Assembly (NCBI GenBank): GCA_034359265.1
Contig: CP136891.1
Span: forward strand, 42,090,001-42,154,000
DNA: 64,000 bases
Reading direction: 5' to 3'
Source: Canna indica
Lineage: Eukaryota > Streptophyta > Magnoliopsida > Zingiberales > Cannaceae
Below the pieces are notes generated by a model. The model saw only the letters and a program-made list of their open reading frames with translations. It did no database searches and was not told the origin of the DNA. The translations under genes and the position numbers were made by a program. Below, in pieces: positions 1-13,977 of the stretch. The stretch's first letter is position 1, and each line of letters starts with the position of its first letter.

Positions 1-3000
1 AAGAATTGGAAGATTTTTCGAATAGAATTTTGAACGAAGCCGACTGATTGAACTTCGGGGTATCGGCCCGAAATGCCCAATAATCTGAGTCCCGAGCGAC
101 TCCAGAACATTCACTGTGATGGGAGAAGTTGTTAATCGAGTTATTTTTGACAGACTAAGGCAAGGAATTCGAAGATTTTGCGAATAGAATCTTTAACGAA
201 GCTGACTGATTGAACTTCGGGGTATCCGCTCGAAACGCCCAGCAATCTTAGTCCCGAGCGACTCCAGAACATTCACTGAGATGGGAGAAGTTGTTAATCG
301 AGTTATTTTTGACAGACTAATGCAAAGAATTGGAAGATTTTTCGAATAGAATTTTGAACGAAGCCGACTGATTGAACTTCGGGGTATCGGCCCGAAATGC
401 CCAATAATCTGAGTCCCGAGCGAGTCCAGAACATTCACTGTGATGGGAGAAGTTGTTAATCGAGTTATTTTTGACAGACTAATGCAAAGAACTACACGCT
501 TTTTCGAACAGAATGCTGAACGAAGCCTACTAATTGAACTTTCGAGTATCGACTCGAAACGACCAGAAATCTGAGTCCCGGGCGACTCCAGAACATTCAC
601 TGTGATGGAAGAAGTTGTTAATTGAGTTATTTTTTACAGACTAATGCAAAGAATTACAAGATTTTTCAAACAGAATCTTGAACGAAGCCGACTATTTGAA
701 CTTCGGGGTATCGGCTTGAAACGCCCAGCAATCTGAGTCCCGGGCGACTCCAGAACATTCACTATGATGGAAGAAGTTGTTAATCGAGTTATTTTTCACA
801 GACTAATGCAAAGAATTACAAGATTTTTCAAACAGAATCTTGAACGAAGCCGACTATTTGAACTTCGGGGTATCGGCTTGAAACACCCAGCAATCTGAGT
901 CCCGAGCGACTCCAGAACATTCACCGAGATGGGAGAAGTTGTTAATCGAGTTATTTTTGATAGACTAATGCAAAGAATTAGAAGATTTTTCGAATAGAAT
1001 CTTGAACGAAGCCTACTGATTGAACTTCGGGGTGTCGGCTCGAAACGCCCAGCAATCTGAGTCCCGAGCGACTCCAGAACATTCACTGTGATGGGAGAAG
1101 TTGTTAATCGAGTTATTTTTGACAGACTAAGGCAAGGAATTGGAAGATTTTGCGAATAGAATCTTTAACGAAGCTGACTGATTGTACTTCGGGGTATCCG
1201 CTCGAAACGCCCAGCAATCTGAGTCCCGAGCGAATCCAGAACATTCACTGAGATGGGAGAAGTTGTTAATCGAGTTATTTTTGACAGACTAATGCAAAGA
1301 ATTGGAAGATTTTTCGAATAGAATTTTGAACAAAGCCGACTGATTGAACTTCGAGGTATCGGCCCGAAATGCCCAATAATCTGAGTCCCGAGCGAGTCCA
1401 GAACATTCACTGTGATGGGAGAAGTTGTTAATCGAGTTATTTTTGACAGACTAATGCAAAGAACTACACGCTTTTTCGAACAGAATGCTGAACGAAGCCT
1501 ACTAATTGAACTTTCGAGTATCGACTCGAACCGACCAGAAATCTGAGTCCCGGGCGACTCCAGAACATTCACTGTGATGGAAGAAGTTGTTAATTGAGTT
1601 ATTTTTTACAGACTAATGCAAAGAATTACAAGATTTTTCAAACAGAATCTTGAACGAAGCCGACTAATTGAACTTCGGGGTATTGGCTCGAAACGCCCAG
1701 CAATATGAGTCCCGAGCGACTCCAGAACATTCACTGAGATAGGAGAAGTTGTTAATCGAGTTATTTTTGACAGACTAATGCAAAGAATTGGAAGATTTTT
1801 CGAATAGAATTTTGAACGAAGCTGACTGATTGAACTTCGGGGTATCGGCTCGAAATGCCAAACAATTTGAGTCCCGAGCGAGTCCAGAACATTCACTGTG
1901 ATGGGAGAAGTTGTTAATCGAGATATTTTTGACAGACTAATGCAAAGAATTGGAAGATTTTTTGATTAGAATCTTGAACGAAGCCGACTGACTGAACTTC
2001 GGGAGTTCGGGGTATCCGCTGGAAACACCCAGCAATCTGAGTCCCAAGCGAGTCCAGAACATTCACTGAGATGGGAGAAGTTGTTAATCGAGTTATTTTT
2101 GACAGACTAATGCAAAGAATTGGAAGATTTTTCGAATAGAATTTTCAACGAAGCCGACTGATTGAACTTCGGGGTATCGACCCGAAATGCCCAATAATCT
2201 GAGTCCCGAGCGACTCCAGAACATTCACTGAGATGGGAGAAGTTGTTAATCGAGTTATTTTTGACAGACTAATGCAAAGTATTGGAAGATTTTTCGTATA
2301 GAATCTTGAACGAAGCCTACTGATTGAACTTCGGGGTGTCGGCTCGAAACGCCCAGCAATCTGAGTCCCGAGCGACTCCAGAACATTCACTGTGATGGGA
2401 GAAGTTGTTAATCGAGTTATTTTTGACAGACTAAGGCAAGAAATTCGAAGATTTTGCGAATAGAATCTTTAACGAAGCTGACTGATTGAACTTCGGGGTA
2501 TCCGCTCGAAACGCCCAGCAATCTGAGTCCCGAGCGAATCCAGAACATTCACTGAGATGGGAGAAGTTGTTAATCGAGTTATTTTTGACAGACTAATGCA
2601 AAGAATTGGAAGATTTTTCGAATAGAATTTTGAACGAAGCCGACTGATTGAACTACGGGGTATCGGCCCGAAATGCCCAATAATCTGAGTCCCGAGCGAG
2701 TCCAGAACATTCACTGTGATGGGAGAAGTTGTTAATCGAGTTATTTTTGACAGACTAATGCAAAGAACTACACGCTTTTTCGAACAGAATGCTGAACGAA
2801 GCCTACTATTTGAACTTTCGAGTATCGACTCGAAACGACCAGAAATCTGAGTCCCGGGCGACTCCAGAACATTCACTGTGATGGAAGAAGTTGTTAATTG
2901 AGTTATTTTTTACAGACTAATGCAAAGAATTACAAGATTTTTCAAACAGAATCTTGAACGAAGCCGACTAATTGAACTTCGGGGTATTGGCTCGAAACGC

Positions 3001-6000
3001 CCAGCAATATGAGTCCCGAGCGACTCCAGAACATTCACTGAGATGGGAGAAGTTGTTAATCGAGTTATTTTTGACAGACTAATGCAAAGAATTGGAAGAT
3101 TTTTCGAATAGAATTTTGAACGAAGCTGACTGATTGAACTTCGGGGTATCGGCTCGAAATGCCAAACAATCTGAGTCCCGAGCGAGTCCAGAACATTCAC
3201 TGTGATGGGAGAAGTTGTTAATCGAGATATTTTTGACAGACTAATGCAAAGAATTGGAAGATTTTTTGATTAGAATCTTGAACGAAGCCGACTGACTGAA
3301 CTTCGGGAGTTCGGGGTATCCGCTGGAAACACCCAGCAATCTGAGTTCCGAGCGAGTCCAGAACATTCACTGAGATGGGAGAAGTTGTTAATCGAGTTAT
3401 TTTTGACAGACTAATGCAAAGAATTGGAAGATTTTTCGAATAGAATTTTGAACGAAGCCGACTGATTGAACTACGGGGTATCGGCCCGAAATGCCCAATA
3501 ATCTGAGTCCCGAGCGAGTCCAGAACATTCACTGTGATGGGAGAAGTTGTTAATCGAGTTATTTTTGACAGACTAATGCAAAGAACTACACGCTTTTTCG
3601 AACAGAATGCTGAACGAAGCCTACTAATTGAACTTTCGAGTATCGACTCGAAACGACCAGAAATCTGAGTCCCGGGCGACTCCAGAACATTCACTGTGAT
3701 GGAAGAAGTTGTTAATTGAGTTATTTTTTACAGACTAATGCAAAGAATTATAAGATTTTTCAAACAGAATCTTGAACGAAGCCGACTATTTGAACTTCGG
3801 GGTATCGGCTTGAAACGCCCAGCAATCTGAGTCCCGGGCGACTCCAGAACATTCACTATGATGGAAGAAGTTGTTAATCGAGTTATTTTTCACAGACTAA
3901 TGCAAAGAATTACAAGATTTTTCAAACAGAATCTTGAACGAAGCCGACTATTTGAACTTCGGGGTATCGGCTTGAAACACCCAGCAATCTGAGTCCCGAG
4001 CGACTCCAGAACATTCACTGAGATGGGAGAAGTTGTTAATCGAGTTATTTTTGACAGACTAATGCAAAGAATTAGAAGATTTTTCGAATAGAATCTTGAA
4101 CGAAGCCTACTGATTGAACTTCGGGGTGTCGGCTCGAAACGCCCAGCAATCTGAGTCCCGAGCGACTCCAGAACATTCACTGTGATGGGAGAAGTTGTTA
4201 ATCGAGTTATTTTTGACAGACTAAGGCAAGGAATTGGAAGATTTTGCGAATAGAATCTTTAACGAAGCTGACTGATTGTACTTCGGGGTATCCGCTCGAA
4301 ACGCCCAGCAATCTGAGTCCCGAGCGAATCCAGAACATTCACTGAGATGGGAGAAGTTGTTAATCGAGTTATTTTTGACAGAGTAATGCAAAGAATTGGA
4401 AGATTTTTCGAATAGAATTTTGAACGAAGCCGACTGATTGAACTTCGGGGTATCGGCCCGAAATGCCCAATAATCTGAGTCCCGAGCGAGTCCAGAACAT
4501 TCACTGTGATGGGAGCAGTTGTTAATCGAGTTATTTTTGACAGACTAATGCAAAGAACTACACGCTTTTTCGAACAGAATGCTGAACGAAGCCTACTAAT
4601 TGAACTTTCGAGTATCGACTCGAAACGACCAGAAATCTGAGTCCCGGGCGACTCCAGAACATTCACTGTGATGGAAGAAGTTGTTAATTGAGTTATTTTT
4701 TACAGACTAATGCAAAGAATTACAAGATTTTTCAAACAGAATCTTGAACGAAGCCGACTATTTGAACTTCGGGGTATCGGCTTGAAACGCCCAGCAATCT
4801 GAGTCCCGGGCGAGTCCAGAACATTCACTATAATGGAAGAAGTTGTTAATCGAGTTATTTTTCACAGACTAATGCAAAGAATTACAAGATTTTTCAAACA
4901 GAATCTTGAACGAAGCCGACTATTTGAACTTCGGGGTATCGGCTTGAAACACCCAGCAATCTGAGTCCCGAGCGACTCCAGAACATTCACTGAGATGGGA
5001 GAAGTTGTTAATCGAATTATTTTTGACAGACTAATGCAAAGAATTAGAAGATTTTTCGAATAGAATCTTGAACGAAGCCTACTGATTGAACTTCGGGGTG
5101 TCGGCTCGAAACGCCCAGCAATCTGAGTCCCGAGCGACTCCAGAACATTCACTGTGATGGGAGAAGTTGTTAATCGAGTTATTTTTGACAGACTAAGGCA
5201 AGGAATTGGAAGATTTTGCGAATAGAATCTTTAACGAAGCTGACTGATTGTACTTCGGGGTATCCGCTCGAAACGCCCAGCAATCTGAGTCCCGAGCGAC
5301 TCCAGAACATTCACTGAGATGGGAGAAGTTGTTAATCGAGTTATTTTTGACAGACTAATGCAAAGAATTAGAAGATTTTTCGAATAGAATCTTGAACGAA
5401 GCCTACTGATTGAACTTCGGGGTGTCGGCTCGAAACGCCCAGCAATCTGAGTCCCGAGCGACTCCAGAACATTCACTGTGATGGGAGAAGTTGTTAATCG
5501 AGTTATTTTTGACAGACTAAGGCAAGGAATTGGAAGATTTTGCGAATAGAATCTTTAACGAAGCTGACTGATTGTACTTCGGGGTATCCGCTCGAAACGC
5601 CCAGCAATCTGAGTCCCGAGCGAATCCAGAACATTCACTGAGATGGGAGAAGTTGTTAATCGAGTTATTTTTGACAGACTAATGCAAAGAATTGGAAGAT
5701 TTTTCGAATAGAATTTTGAACGAAGCTGACTGATTGAACTTCGGGGTATCGGCTCGAAACACCCAGCAATCTGAGTCCCGAGCGAGTCCAGAACATTCAC
5801 TGAGATGGGAGAAGTTGTTAATCGAGTTATTTTTGACAGACTAATGCAAAGAATTGGAAGATTTTTCGAATAGAATTTTGAACGAAGCCGACTGATTGAA
5901 CTTCGGGGTATCGGCCCGAAATGCCCAATAATCTGAGTCCCGAGTGACTCCAGAACATTCACTGAGATGGGAGAAGTTGTTAATCGAGTTATTTTTGACA

Positions 6001-9000
6001 GACTAATGCAAAGTATTGGAAGATTTTTCGTATAGAATCTTGAACGAAGCCTACTGATTGAACTTCGGGGTGTCGGCTCGAAACGCCCAGCAATCTGAGT
6101 CCCGAGCGACTCCAGAACATTCACTGTGATGGGATAAGTTGTTAATCAAGTTATTTTTGACAGACTAAGGCAAGAAATTCGAAGATTTTGCGAATAGAAT
6201 CTTTAACGAAGCTGACTGATTGAACTTCGGGGTATCCGTTCGAAACGCCCAGCAATCTGAGTCCCGAGCGAATCCAGAACATTCACTGAGATGGGAGAAG
6301 TTGTTAATCGAGTTATTTTTGACAGACTAATGCAAAGAATTGGAAGATTTTTCGAATAGAATTTTGAACGAAGCCGACTGATTGAACTTCGGGGTATCGG
6401 CCCGAAATGCCCAATAATCTGAGTCCCGAGCGAGTCCAGAACATTCACTGTGATGGGAGAAGTTGTTAATCGAGTTATTTTTGACAGACTAATGCAAAGA
6501 ACTACACGCTTTTTCGAACAGAATGCTGAACGAAGCCTACTATTTGAACTTTCGAGTATCGACTCGAAACGACCAGAAATCTGAGTCCCGGGCGACTCCA
6601 GAACATTCACTGTGATGGAAGAAGTTGTTAATTGAGTTATTTTTTACAGACTAATGCAAAGAATTACAAGATTTTTCAAACAGAATCTTGAAAGAAGCCG
6701 ACTAATTGAACTTCGGGGTATTGGCTCGAAACGCCCAGCAATATGAGTCCCGAGCGACTCCAGAACATTCACTGAGATGGGAGAAGTTGTTAATCGAGTT
6801 ATTTTTGACAGACTAATGCAATGAATTGGAAGATTTTTCGAATAGAATTTTGAACGAAGCTGACTGATTGAACTTCGGGGTATCGGCTCGAAATGCCAAA
6901 CAATCTGAGTCCCGAGCGAGTCCAGAACATTCACTGTGATGGGAGAAGTTGTTAATCGAGATATTTTTGACAGACTAATGCAAAGAATTGGAAGATTTTT
7001 TGATTAGAATCTTGAACGAAGCCGACTGACTGAACTTCGGGAGTTCGGGGTATACGCTGGAAACACCCAGCAATCTGAGTCCCGAGCGAGTCCAGAACAT
7101 TCACTGAGATGGGAGAAGTTGTTAATCGAGTTATTTTTGACAGACTAATGCAAAGAATTGGAAGATTTTTCGAATAGAATTTTGAACGAAGCCGACTGAT
7201 TGAACTTCAGGGTATCGGCCCGAAATGCCCAATAATCTGAGTCCCGAGCGACTCCAGAACATTCACTGAGATGGGAGAAGTTGTTAATCGAGTTATTTTT
7301 GACAGACTAATGCAAAGTATTGGAAGATTTTTCGTATAGAATCTTGAACGAAGCCTACTGATTGAACTTCGGGATGTCGGCTCGAAACGCCCAGCAATCT
7401 GAGTCCCGAGCGACTCCAGAACATTCACTGTGATGGGAGAAGTTGTTAATCGAGTTATTTTTGACAGACTAAGGAAAGGAATTCGAAGATTTTGCGAATA
7501 GAATCTTTAACGAAGCTGACTGATTGAACTTCGGGGTATCCGCTCGAAATGCCCAGCAATCTGAGTCTCGAGCGACTCCAGAACATTCACTGAGATGGGA
7601 GAAGTTGTTAATCGAGTTATTTTTGACAGACTAATGCAAAGAATTGGAAGATTTTTCGAATAGAATTTTGAACGAAGCCGACTGATTGAACTTCGGGGTA
7701 TCGGCCCGAAATGCCCAATAATCTGAGTCCCGAGCGAGTCCAGAACATTCACTGTGATGGGAGAAGTTGTTAATCGAGTTATTTTTGACAGACTAATGCA
7801 AAGAACTACACGCTTTTTCGAACAGAATGCTGAACGAAGCCTACTAATTGAACTTTCGAGTATCGACTCAAAACGACCAGAAATCTGAGTCCCGGGCGAC
7901 TCCAGAACATTCACTGTGATGGAAGAAGTTGTTAATTGAGTTATTTTTTACAGACTAATGCAAAGAATTACAAGATTTTTCAAACAGAATCTTGAACGAA
8001 GCCGACTAATTGAACTTCGGGGTATTGGCTCGAAACGCCCAGCAATATGAGTCCCGAGCGACTCCAGAACATTCACTGAGATGGGAGAAGTTGTTAATCG
8101 AGTTATTTTTGACAGACTAATGCAATGAATTGGAAGATTTTTCGAATAGAATTTTGAACGAAGCTGACTGATTGAACTTCGGGGTATCGGCTCGAAATGC
8201 CAAACAATCTGAGTCCCGAGCGAGTCCAGAACATTCACTGTGATGGGAGAAGTTGTTAATCGAGATATTTTTGACAGACTAATGCAAAGAATTGGAAGAT
8301 TTTTTGATTAGAATCTTGAACGAAGCCGACTGACTGAACTTCGGGAGTTCGGGGTATCCGCTGGAAACACCCAGCAATCTGAGTCCCGAGCGACTCCAGA
8401 ACATTCACTGAGATGGGAGAAGTTGTTAATCGAGTTATTTTTGACAGACTAATGCAAAGTATTGGAAGATTTTTCGAATAGAATCTTGAACGAAGCCTAC
8501 TGATTGAACTTCGGGGTGTCGGCTCGAAACGCCCAGCAATCTGAGTCCCGAGCGACTCCAGAACATTCACTGTGATGGGAGAAGTTGTTAATCGAGTTAT
8601 TTTTGACAGACTAAGGCAAGGAATTGGAAGATTTTGCGAATAGAATCTTTAACGAAGCTGACTGATTGAACTTCGGGGTATTCGCTCGAAACGCCCAGCA
8701 ATCTGAGTCCCGAGCGAATCCAGAACATTCACTGAGATGGGAGAAGTTGTTAATCGAGTTATTTTTGACAGAGTAATGCAAAGAATTGGAAGATTTTTCG
8801 AATAGAATTTTGAACGAAGCCGACTGATTGAACTTCGGGGTATCGGCCCGAAATGCCCAATAATCTGAGTCCCGAGCGAGTCCAGAACATTCACTGTGAT
8901 GGGAGCAGTTGTTAATCGAGTTATTTTTGACAGACTAATGCAAAGAACTACACGCTTTTTCGAACAGAATGCTGAACGAAGCCTACTAATTGAACTTTCG

Positions 9001-10400
9001 AGTATCGACTCGAAACGATCAGAAATCTGTGTCCCGGGCGACTCCAAAACATTCACTGTGATGGAAGAAGTTGTTAATTGAGTTATTTTTTACAGACTAA
9101 TGCAAAGAATTACAAGATTTTTCAAACAGAATCTTGAACGAAGCCGACTATTTGAACTTCGGGGTATCGGCTTGAAACGCCCAGCAATCTGAGTCCCGGG
9201 CGACTCCAGAACATTCACTATGATGGAAGAAGTTGTTAATCGAGTTATTTTTCACAGACTAATGCAAGGAATTACAAGATTTTTCAAACAGAATCTTGAA
9301 CGAAGCCGACTATTTGAACTTCGGGGTATCGGCTTGAAACGCCCAGCAATCTGAGTCCCGAGCGACTCCAGAACATTCACTGTGATGGGAGAAGTTGTTA
9401 ATCGAGTTATTTTTGACAGACTAAGGCAAGGAATTGGAAGATTTTGCGAATAGAATCTTTAACGAAGCTGACTGATTGAACTTCGGGTATCCGCTCGAAA
9501 CGCCCAGCAATCTGAGTCCCGAGCGAATCCAGAACATTCAGTGAGATGGGAGAAGTTGTTAATCGAGTTATTTTTGACAGACTAATGCAAAGAATTGGAA
9601 GATTTTTCGAATAGAATTTTGAACGAAGCCGACTGATTGAACTTCGGGGTATTGGCCCGAAATGCCCAATAATCTGAGTCCCGAGCGACTCCAGAACATT
9701 CACTGTGACAGGAGAAGTTGTTAATCGAGTTATTTTTGACAGACTAAGGCAAGGAATTCGAAGATTTTGCGAATAGAATCTTTAACGAAGCTGACTGATT
9801 GAACTTCGGGGTATCCGCTCAAAACGCCCAGCAATCTGAGTCCCGAGCGACTCCAGAACATTCACTGAGATGGGAGAAGTTGTTAATCGAGTTATTTTTG
9901 ACAGACTAATGCAAAGAATTGGAAGATTTTTCGAATAGAATTTTGAACGAAGCCGACTGATTGAACTTCGGGGTATCGGCCCGAAATGCCCAATAATCTG
10001 AGTCCCGAGCGAGTCCAGAACATTCACTGTGATGGGAGAAGTTGTTAATCGAGTTATTTTTGACAGACTAATGTAAAGAACTACACGCTTTTTCGAACAG
10101 AATGCTGAACGAAGCCTACTAATTGAACTTTCGAGTATCGACTCGAAACGACCAGAAATCTGAGTCCCGGGCGACTCCAGAACATTCACTGTGATGGAAG
10201 AAGTTGTTAATTGAGTTATTTTTTACAGACTAATGCAAAGAATTACAAGATTTTTCAAACAGAATCTTGAACGAAGCCGACTAATTGAACTTCGGGGTAT
10301 TGGCTCGAAACGCCCAGCAATATGAGTCCCGAGCGACTCCAGAACATTCACTGAGATGGGAGAAGTTGTTAATCGAGTTATTTTTGACAGACTAATGCAA
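1..10400. repeat. 162-bp satellite array, irregular 6-mer/8-mer section
   Basis: Head-to-tail monomers of 162 bp, most easily counted from the nearly invariant box GTTAATCGAGTTATTTTT. Several monomer types differ at linked sites: after the box one type reads GACAGACTAATGCAAAGAAT, one GACAGACTAAGGCAAGGAAT, one has ACTACACGC, and one reads TACAGACTAATGC with ATTACAAG. Corresponding points recur at 193/1165 and 3890/4862 (972 bp, six monomers) and at 1165/2469 and 6203/7507 (1,304 bp, seven monomers of 162 plus one of 170). The 170-bp monomer carries an 8-bp tandem duplication (TTCGGGAG then TTCGGGGT). I see no gene, RNA or mobile element in this stretch; its short minus-strand open frames are satellite translations. 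Confidence 0.95.
6820..10398. repeat. 3,579-bp (22-monomer) duplication, left copy (approximate limits)
   Basis: Matching points recur 3,579 bp apart: 7207/10786, 7507/11086, 8256/11835, 8649/12228, 9407/12986, 9782/13361 and 10223/13802. The offset equals 22x162 plus two 8-bp gains minus one base, which agrees with two 170-bp monomers and one monomer with a deleted G (CTTCGGGTATCC). The copies differ at several bases, for example near 7548, 9030, 9700 and 10399, so the event is older than the 8,956-bp duplication. The limits are approximate because older higher-order repeats extend the similarity on both sides. Confidence 0.7.
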
Positions 10401-13400
10401 TGAAATGGAAGATTTTTCGAATAGAATTTTGAACGAAGCTGACTGATTGAACTTCGGGGTATCGGCTCGAAATGCCAAACAATCTGAGTCCCGAGCGAGT
10501 CCAGAACATTCACTGTGATGGGAGAAGTTGTTAATCGAGATATTTTTGACAGACTAATGCAAAGAATTGGAAGATTTTTTGATTAGAATCTTGAACGAAG
10601 CTGACTGACTGAACTTCGGGAGTTCGGGGTATACGCTGGAAACACCCAGCAATCTGAGTCCCGAGCGAGTCCAGAACATTCACTGAGATGGGAGAAGTTG
10701 TTAATCGAGTTATTTTTGACAGACTAATGCAAAGAATTGGAAGATTTTTCGAATAGAATTTTGAACGAAGCCGACTGATTGAACTTCAGGGTATCGGCCC
10801 GAAATGCCCAATAATCTGAGTCCCGAGCGACTCCAGAACATTCACTGAGATGGGAGAAGTTGTTAATCGAGTTATTTTTGACAGACTAATGCAAAGTATT
10901 GGAAGATTTTTCGTATAGAATCTTGAACGAAGCCTACTGATTGAACTTCGGGATGTCGGCTCGAAACGCCCAGCAATCTGAGTCCCGAGCGACTCCAGAA
11001 CATTCACTGTGATGGGAGAAGTTGTTAATCGAGTTATTTTTGACAGACTAAGGCAAGGAATTCGAAGATTTTGCGAATAGAATCTTTAACGAAGCTGACT
11101 GATTGAACTTCGGGGTATCCGCTCGAAACGCCCAGCAATCTGAGTCCCGAGCGACTCCAGAACATTCACTGAGATGGGAGAAGTTGTTAATCGAGTTATT
11201 TTTGACAGACTAATGCAAAGAATTGGAAGATTTTTCGAATAGAATTTTGAACGAAGCCGACTGATTGAACTTCGGGGTATCGGCCCGAAATGCCCAATAA
11301 TCTGAGTCCCGAGCGAGTCCAGAACATTCACTGTGATGGGAGAAGTTGTTAATCGAGTTATTTTTGACAGACTAATGCAAAGAACTACACGCTTTTTCGA
11401 ACAGAATGCTGAACGAAGCCTACTAATTGAACTTTCGAGTATCGACTCAAAACGACCAGAAATCTGAGTCCCGGGCGACTCCAGAACATTCACTGTGATG
11501 GAAGAAGTTGTTAATTGAGTTATTTTTTACAGACTAATGCAAAGAATTATAAGATTTTTCAAACAGAATCTTTAACGAAGCCGACTAATTGAACTTCGGG
11601 GTATTGGCTCGAAACGCCCAGCAATATGAGTCCCGAGCGACTCCAGAACATTCACTGAGATGGGAGAAGTTGTTAATCGAGTTATTTTTGACAGACTAAT
11701 GCAAAGAATTGGAAGATTTTTCGAATAGAATTTTGAACGAAGCTGACTGATTGAACTTCGGGGTATCGGCTCGAAATGCCAAACAATCTGAGTCCCGAGC
11801 GAGTCCAGAACATTCACTGTGATGGGAGAAGTTGTTAATCGAGATATTTTTGACAGACTAATGCAAAGAATTGGAAGATTTTTTGATTAGAATCTTGAAC
11901 GAAGCCGACTGACTGAACTTCGGGAGTTCGGGGTATCCGCTGGAAACACCCAGCAATCTGAGTCCCGAGCGACTCCAGAACATTCACTGAGATGGGAGAA
12001 GTTGTTAATCGAGTTATTTTTGACAGACTAATGCAAAGTATTGGAAGATTTTTCGAATAGAATCTTGAACGAAGCCTACTGATTGAACTTCGGGGTGTCG
12101 GCTCGAAACGCCCAGCAATCTGAGTCCCGAGCGACTCCAGAACATTCACTGTGATGGGAGAAGTTGTTAATCGAGTTATTTTTGACAGACTAAGGCAAGG
12201 AATTGGAAGATTTTGCGAATAGAATCTTTAACGAAGCTGACTGATTGAACTTCGGGGTATTCGCTCGAAACGCCCAGCAATCTGAGTCCCGAGCGAATCC
12301 AGAACATTCACTGAGATGGGAGAAGTTGTTAATCGAGTTATTTTTGACAGAGTAATGCAAAGAATTGGAAGATTTTTCGAATAGAATTTTGAACGAAGCC
12401 GACTGATTGAACTTCGGGGTATCGGCCCGAAATGCCCAATAATCTGAGTCCCGAGCGAGTCCAGAACATTCACTGTGATGGGAGCAGTTGTTAATCGAGT
12501 TATTTTTGACAGACTAATGCAAAGAACTACACGCTTTTTCGAACAGAATGCTGAACGAAGCCTACTAATTGAACTTTCGAGTATCGACTCGAAACGATCA
12601 GAAATCTGAGTCCCGGGCGACTCCAGAACATTCACTGTGATGGAAGAAGTTGTTAATTGAGTTATTTTTTACAGACTAATGCAAAGAATTACAAGATTTT
12701 TCAAACAGAATCTTGAACGAAGCCGACTATTTGAACTTCGGGGTATCGGCTTGAAACGCCCAGCAATCTGAGTCCCGGGCGACTCCAGAACATTCACTAT
12801 GATGGAAGAAGTTGTTAATCGAGTAATTTTTCACAGACTAATGCAAGGAATTACAAGATTTTTCAAACAGAATCTTGAACGAAGCCGACTATTTGAACTT
12901 CGGGGTATCGGCTTGAAACGCCCAGCAATCTGAGTCCCGAGCGACTCCAGAACATTCACTGTGATGGGAGAAGTTGTTAATCGAGTTATTTTTGACAGAC
13001 TAAGGCAAGGAATTGGAAGATTTTGCGAATAGAATCTTTAACGAAGCTGACTGATTGAACTTCGGGTATCCGCTCGAAACGCCCAGCAATCTGAGTCCCG
13101 AGCGAATCCAGAACATTCAGTGAGATGGGAGAAGTTGTTAATCGAGTTATTTTTGACAGACTAATGCAAAGAATTGGAAGATTTTTCGAATAGAATTTTG
13201 AACGAAGCCGACTGATTGAACTTCGGGGTATTGGCCCGAAATGCCCAATAATCTGAGTCCCGAGCGACTCCAGAACATTCACTGTGACGGGAGAAGTTGT
13301 TAATCGAGTTATTTTTGACAGACTAAGGCAAGGAATTCGAAGATTTTGCGAATAGAATCTTTAACGAAGCTGACTGATTGAACTTCGGGGTATCCGCTCA

Positions 13401-13977
13401 AAACGCCCAGCAATCTGAGTCCCGAGCGACTCCAGAACATTCACTGAGATGGGAGAAGTTGTTAATCGAGTTATTTTTGACAGACTAATGCAAAGAATTG
13501 GAAGATTTTTCGAATAGAATTTTGAACGAAGCCGACTGATTGAACTTCGCGGTATCGGCCCGAAATGCCCAATAATCTGAGTCCCGAGCGAGTCCAGAAC
13601 ATTCACTGTGATGGGAGAAGTTGTTAATCGAGTTATTTTTGACAGACTAATGTAAAGAACTACACGCTTTTTCGAACAGAATGCTGAACGAAGCCTACTA
13701 ATTGAACTTTCGAGTATCGACTCGAAACGACCAGAAATCTGAGTCCCGGGCGACTCCAGAACATTCACTGTGATGGAAGAAGTTGTTAATTGAGTTATTT
13801 TTTACAGACTAATGCAAAGAATTACAAGATTTTTCAAACAGAATCTTGAACGAAGCCGACTAATTGAACTTCGGGGTATTGGCTCGAAACGCCCAGCAAT
13901 ATGAGTCCCGAGCGACTCCAGAACATTCACTGAGATGGGAGAAGTTGTTAATCGAGTTATTTTTGACAGACTAATGC
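10399..13977. repeat. 3,579-bp (22-monomer) duplication, right copy (approximate limits)
   Basis: Partner of the block at about 6820-10398. It shares the 1-bp-deleted monomer (CTTCGGGTATCC near 13065; partner near 9486) and the 170-bp monomers in the same order. Private bases include CTTCGCGG near 13548. This copy lies largely inside the later 8,956-bp duplication, so the same differences reappear near 22,500. Confidence 0.65.

Noticed and set aside
8896..9081. Plus-strand 61-residue frame, with a sister at 30548-30733
   Set aside because: Opened only by a single TGA loss (CTGTGTCCC instead of CTGAGTCCC) within an ordinary monomer.
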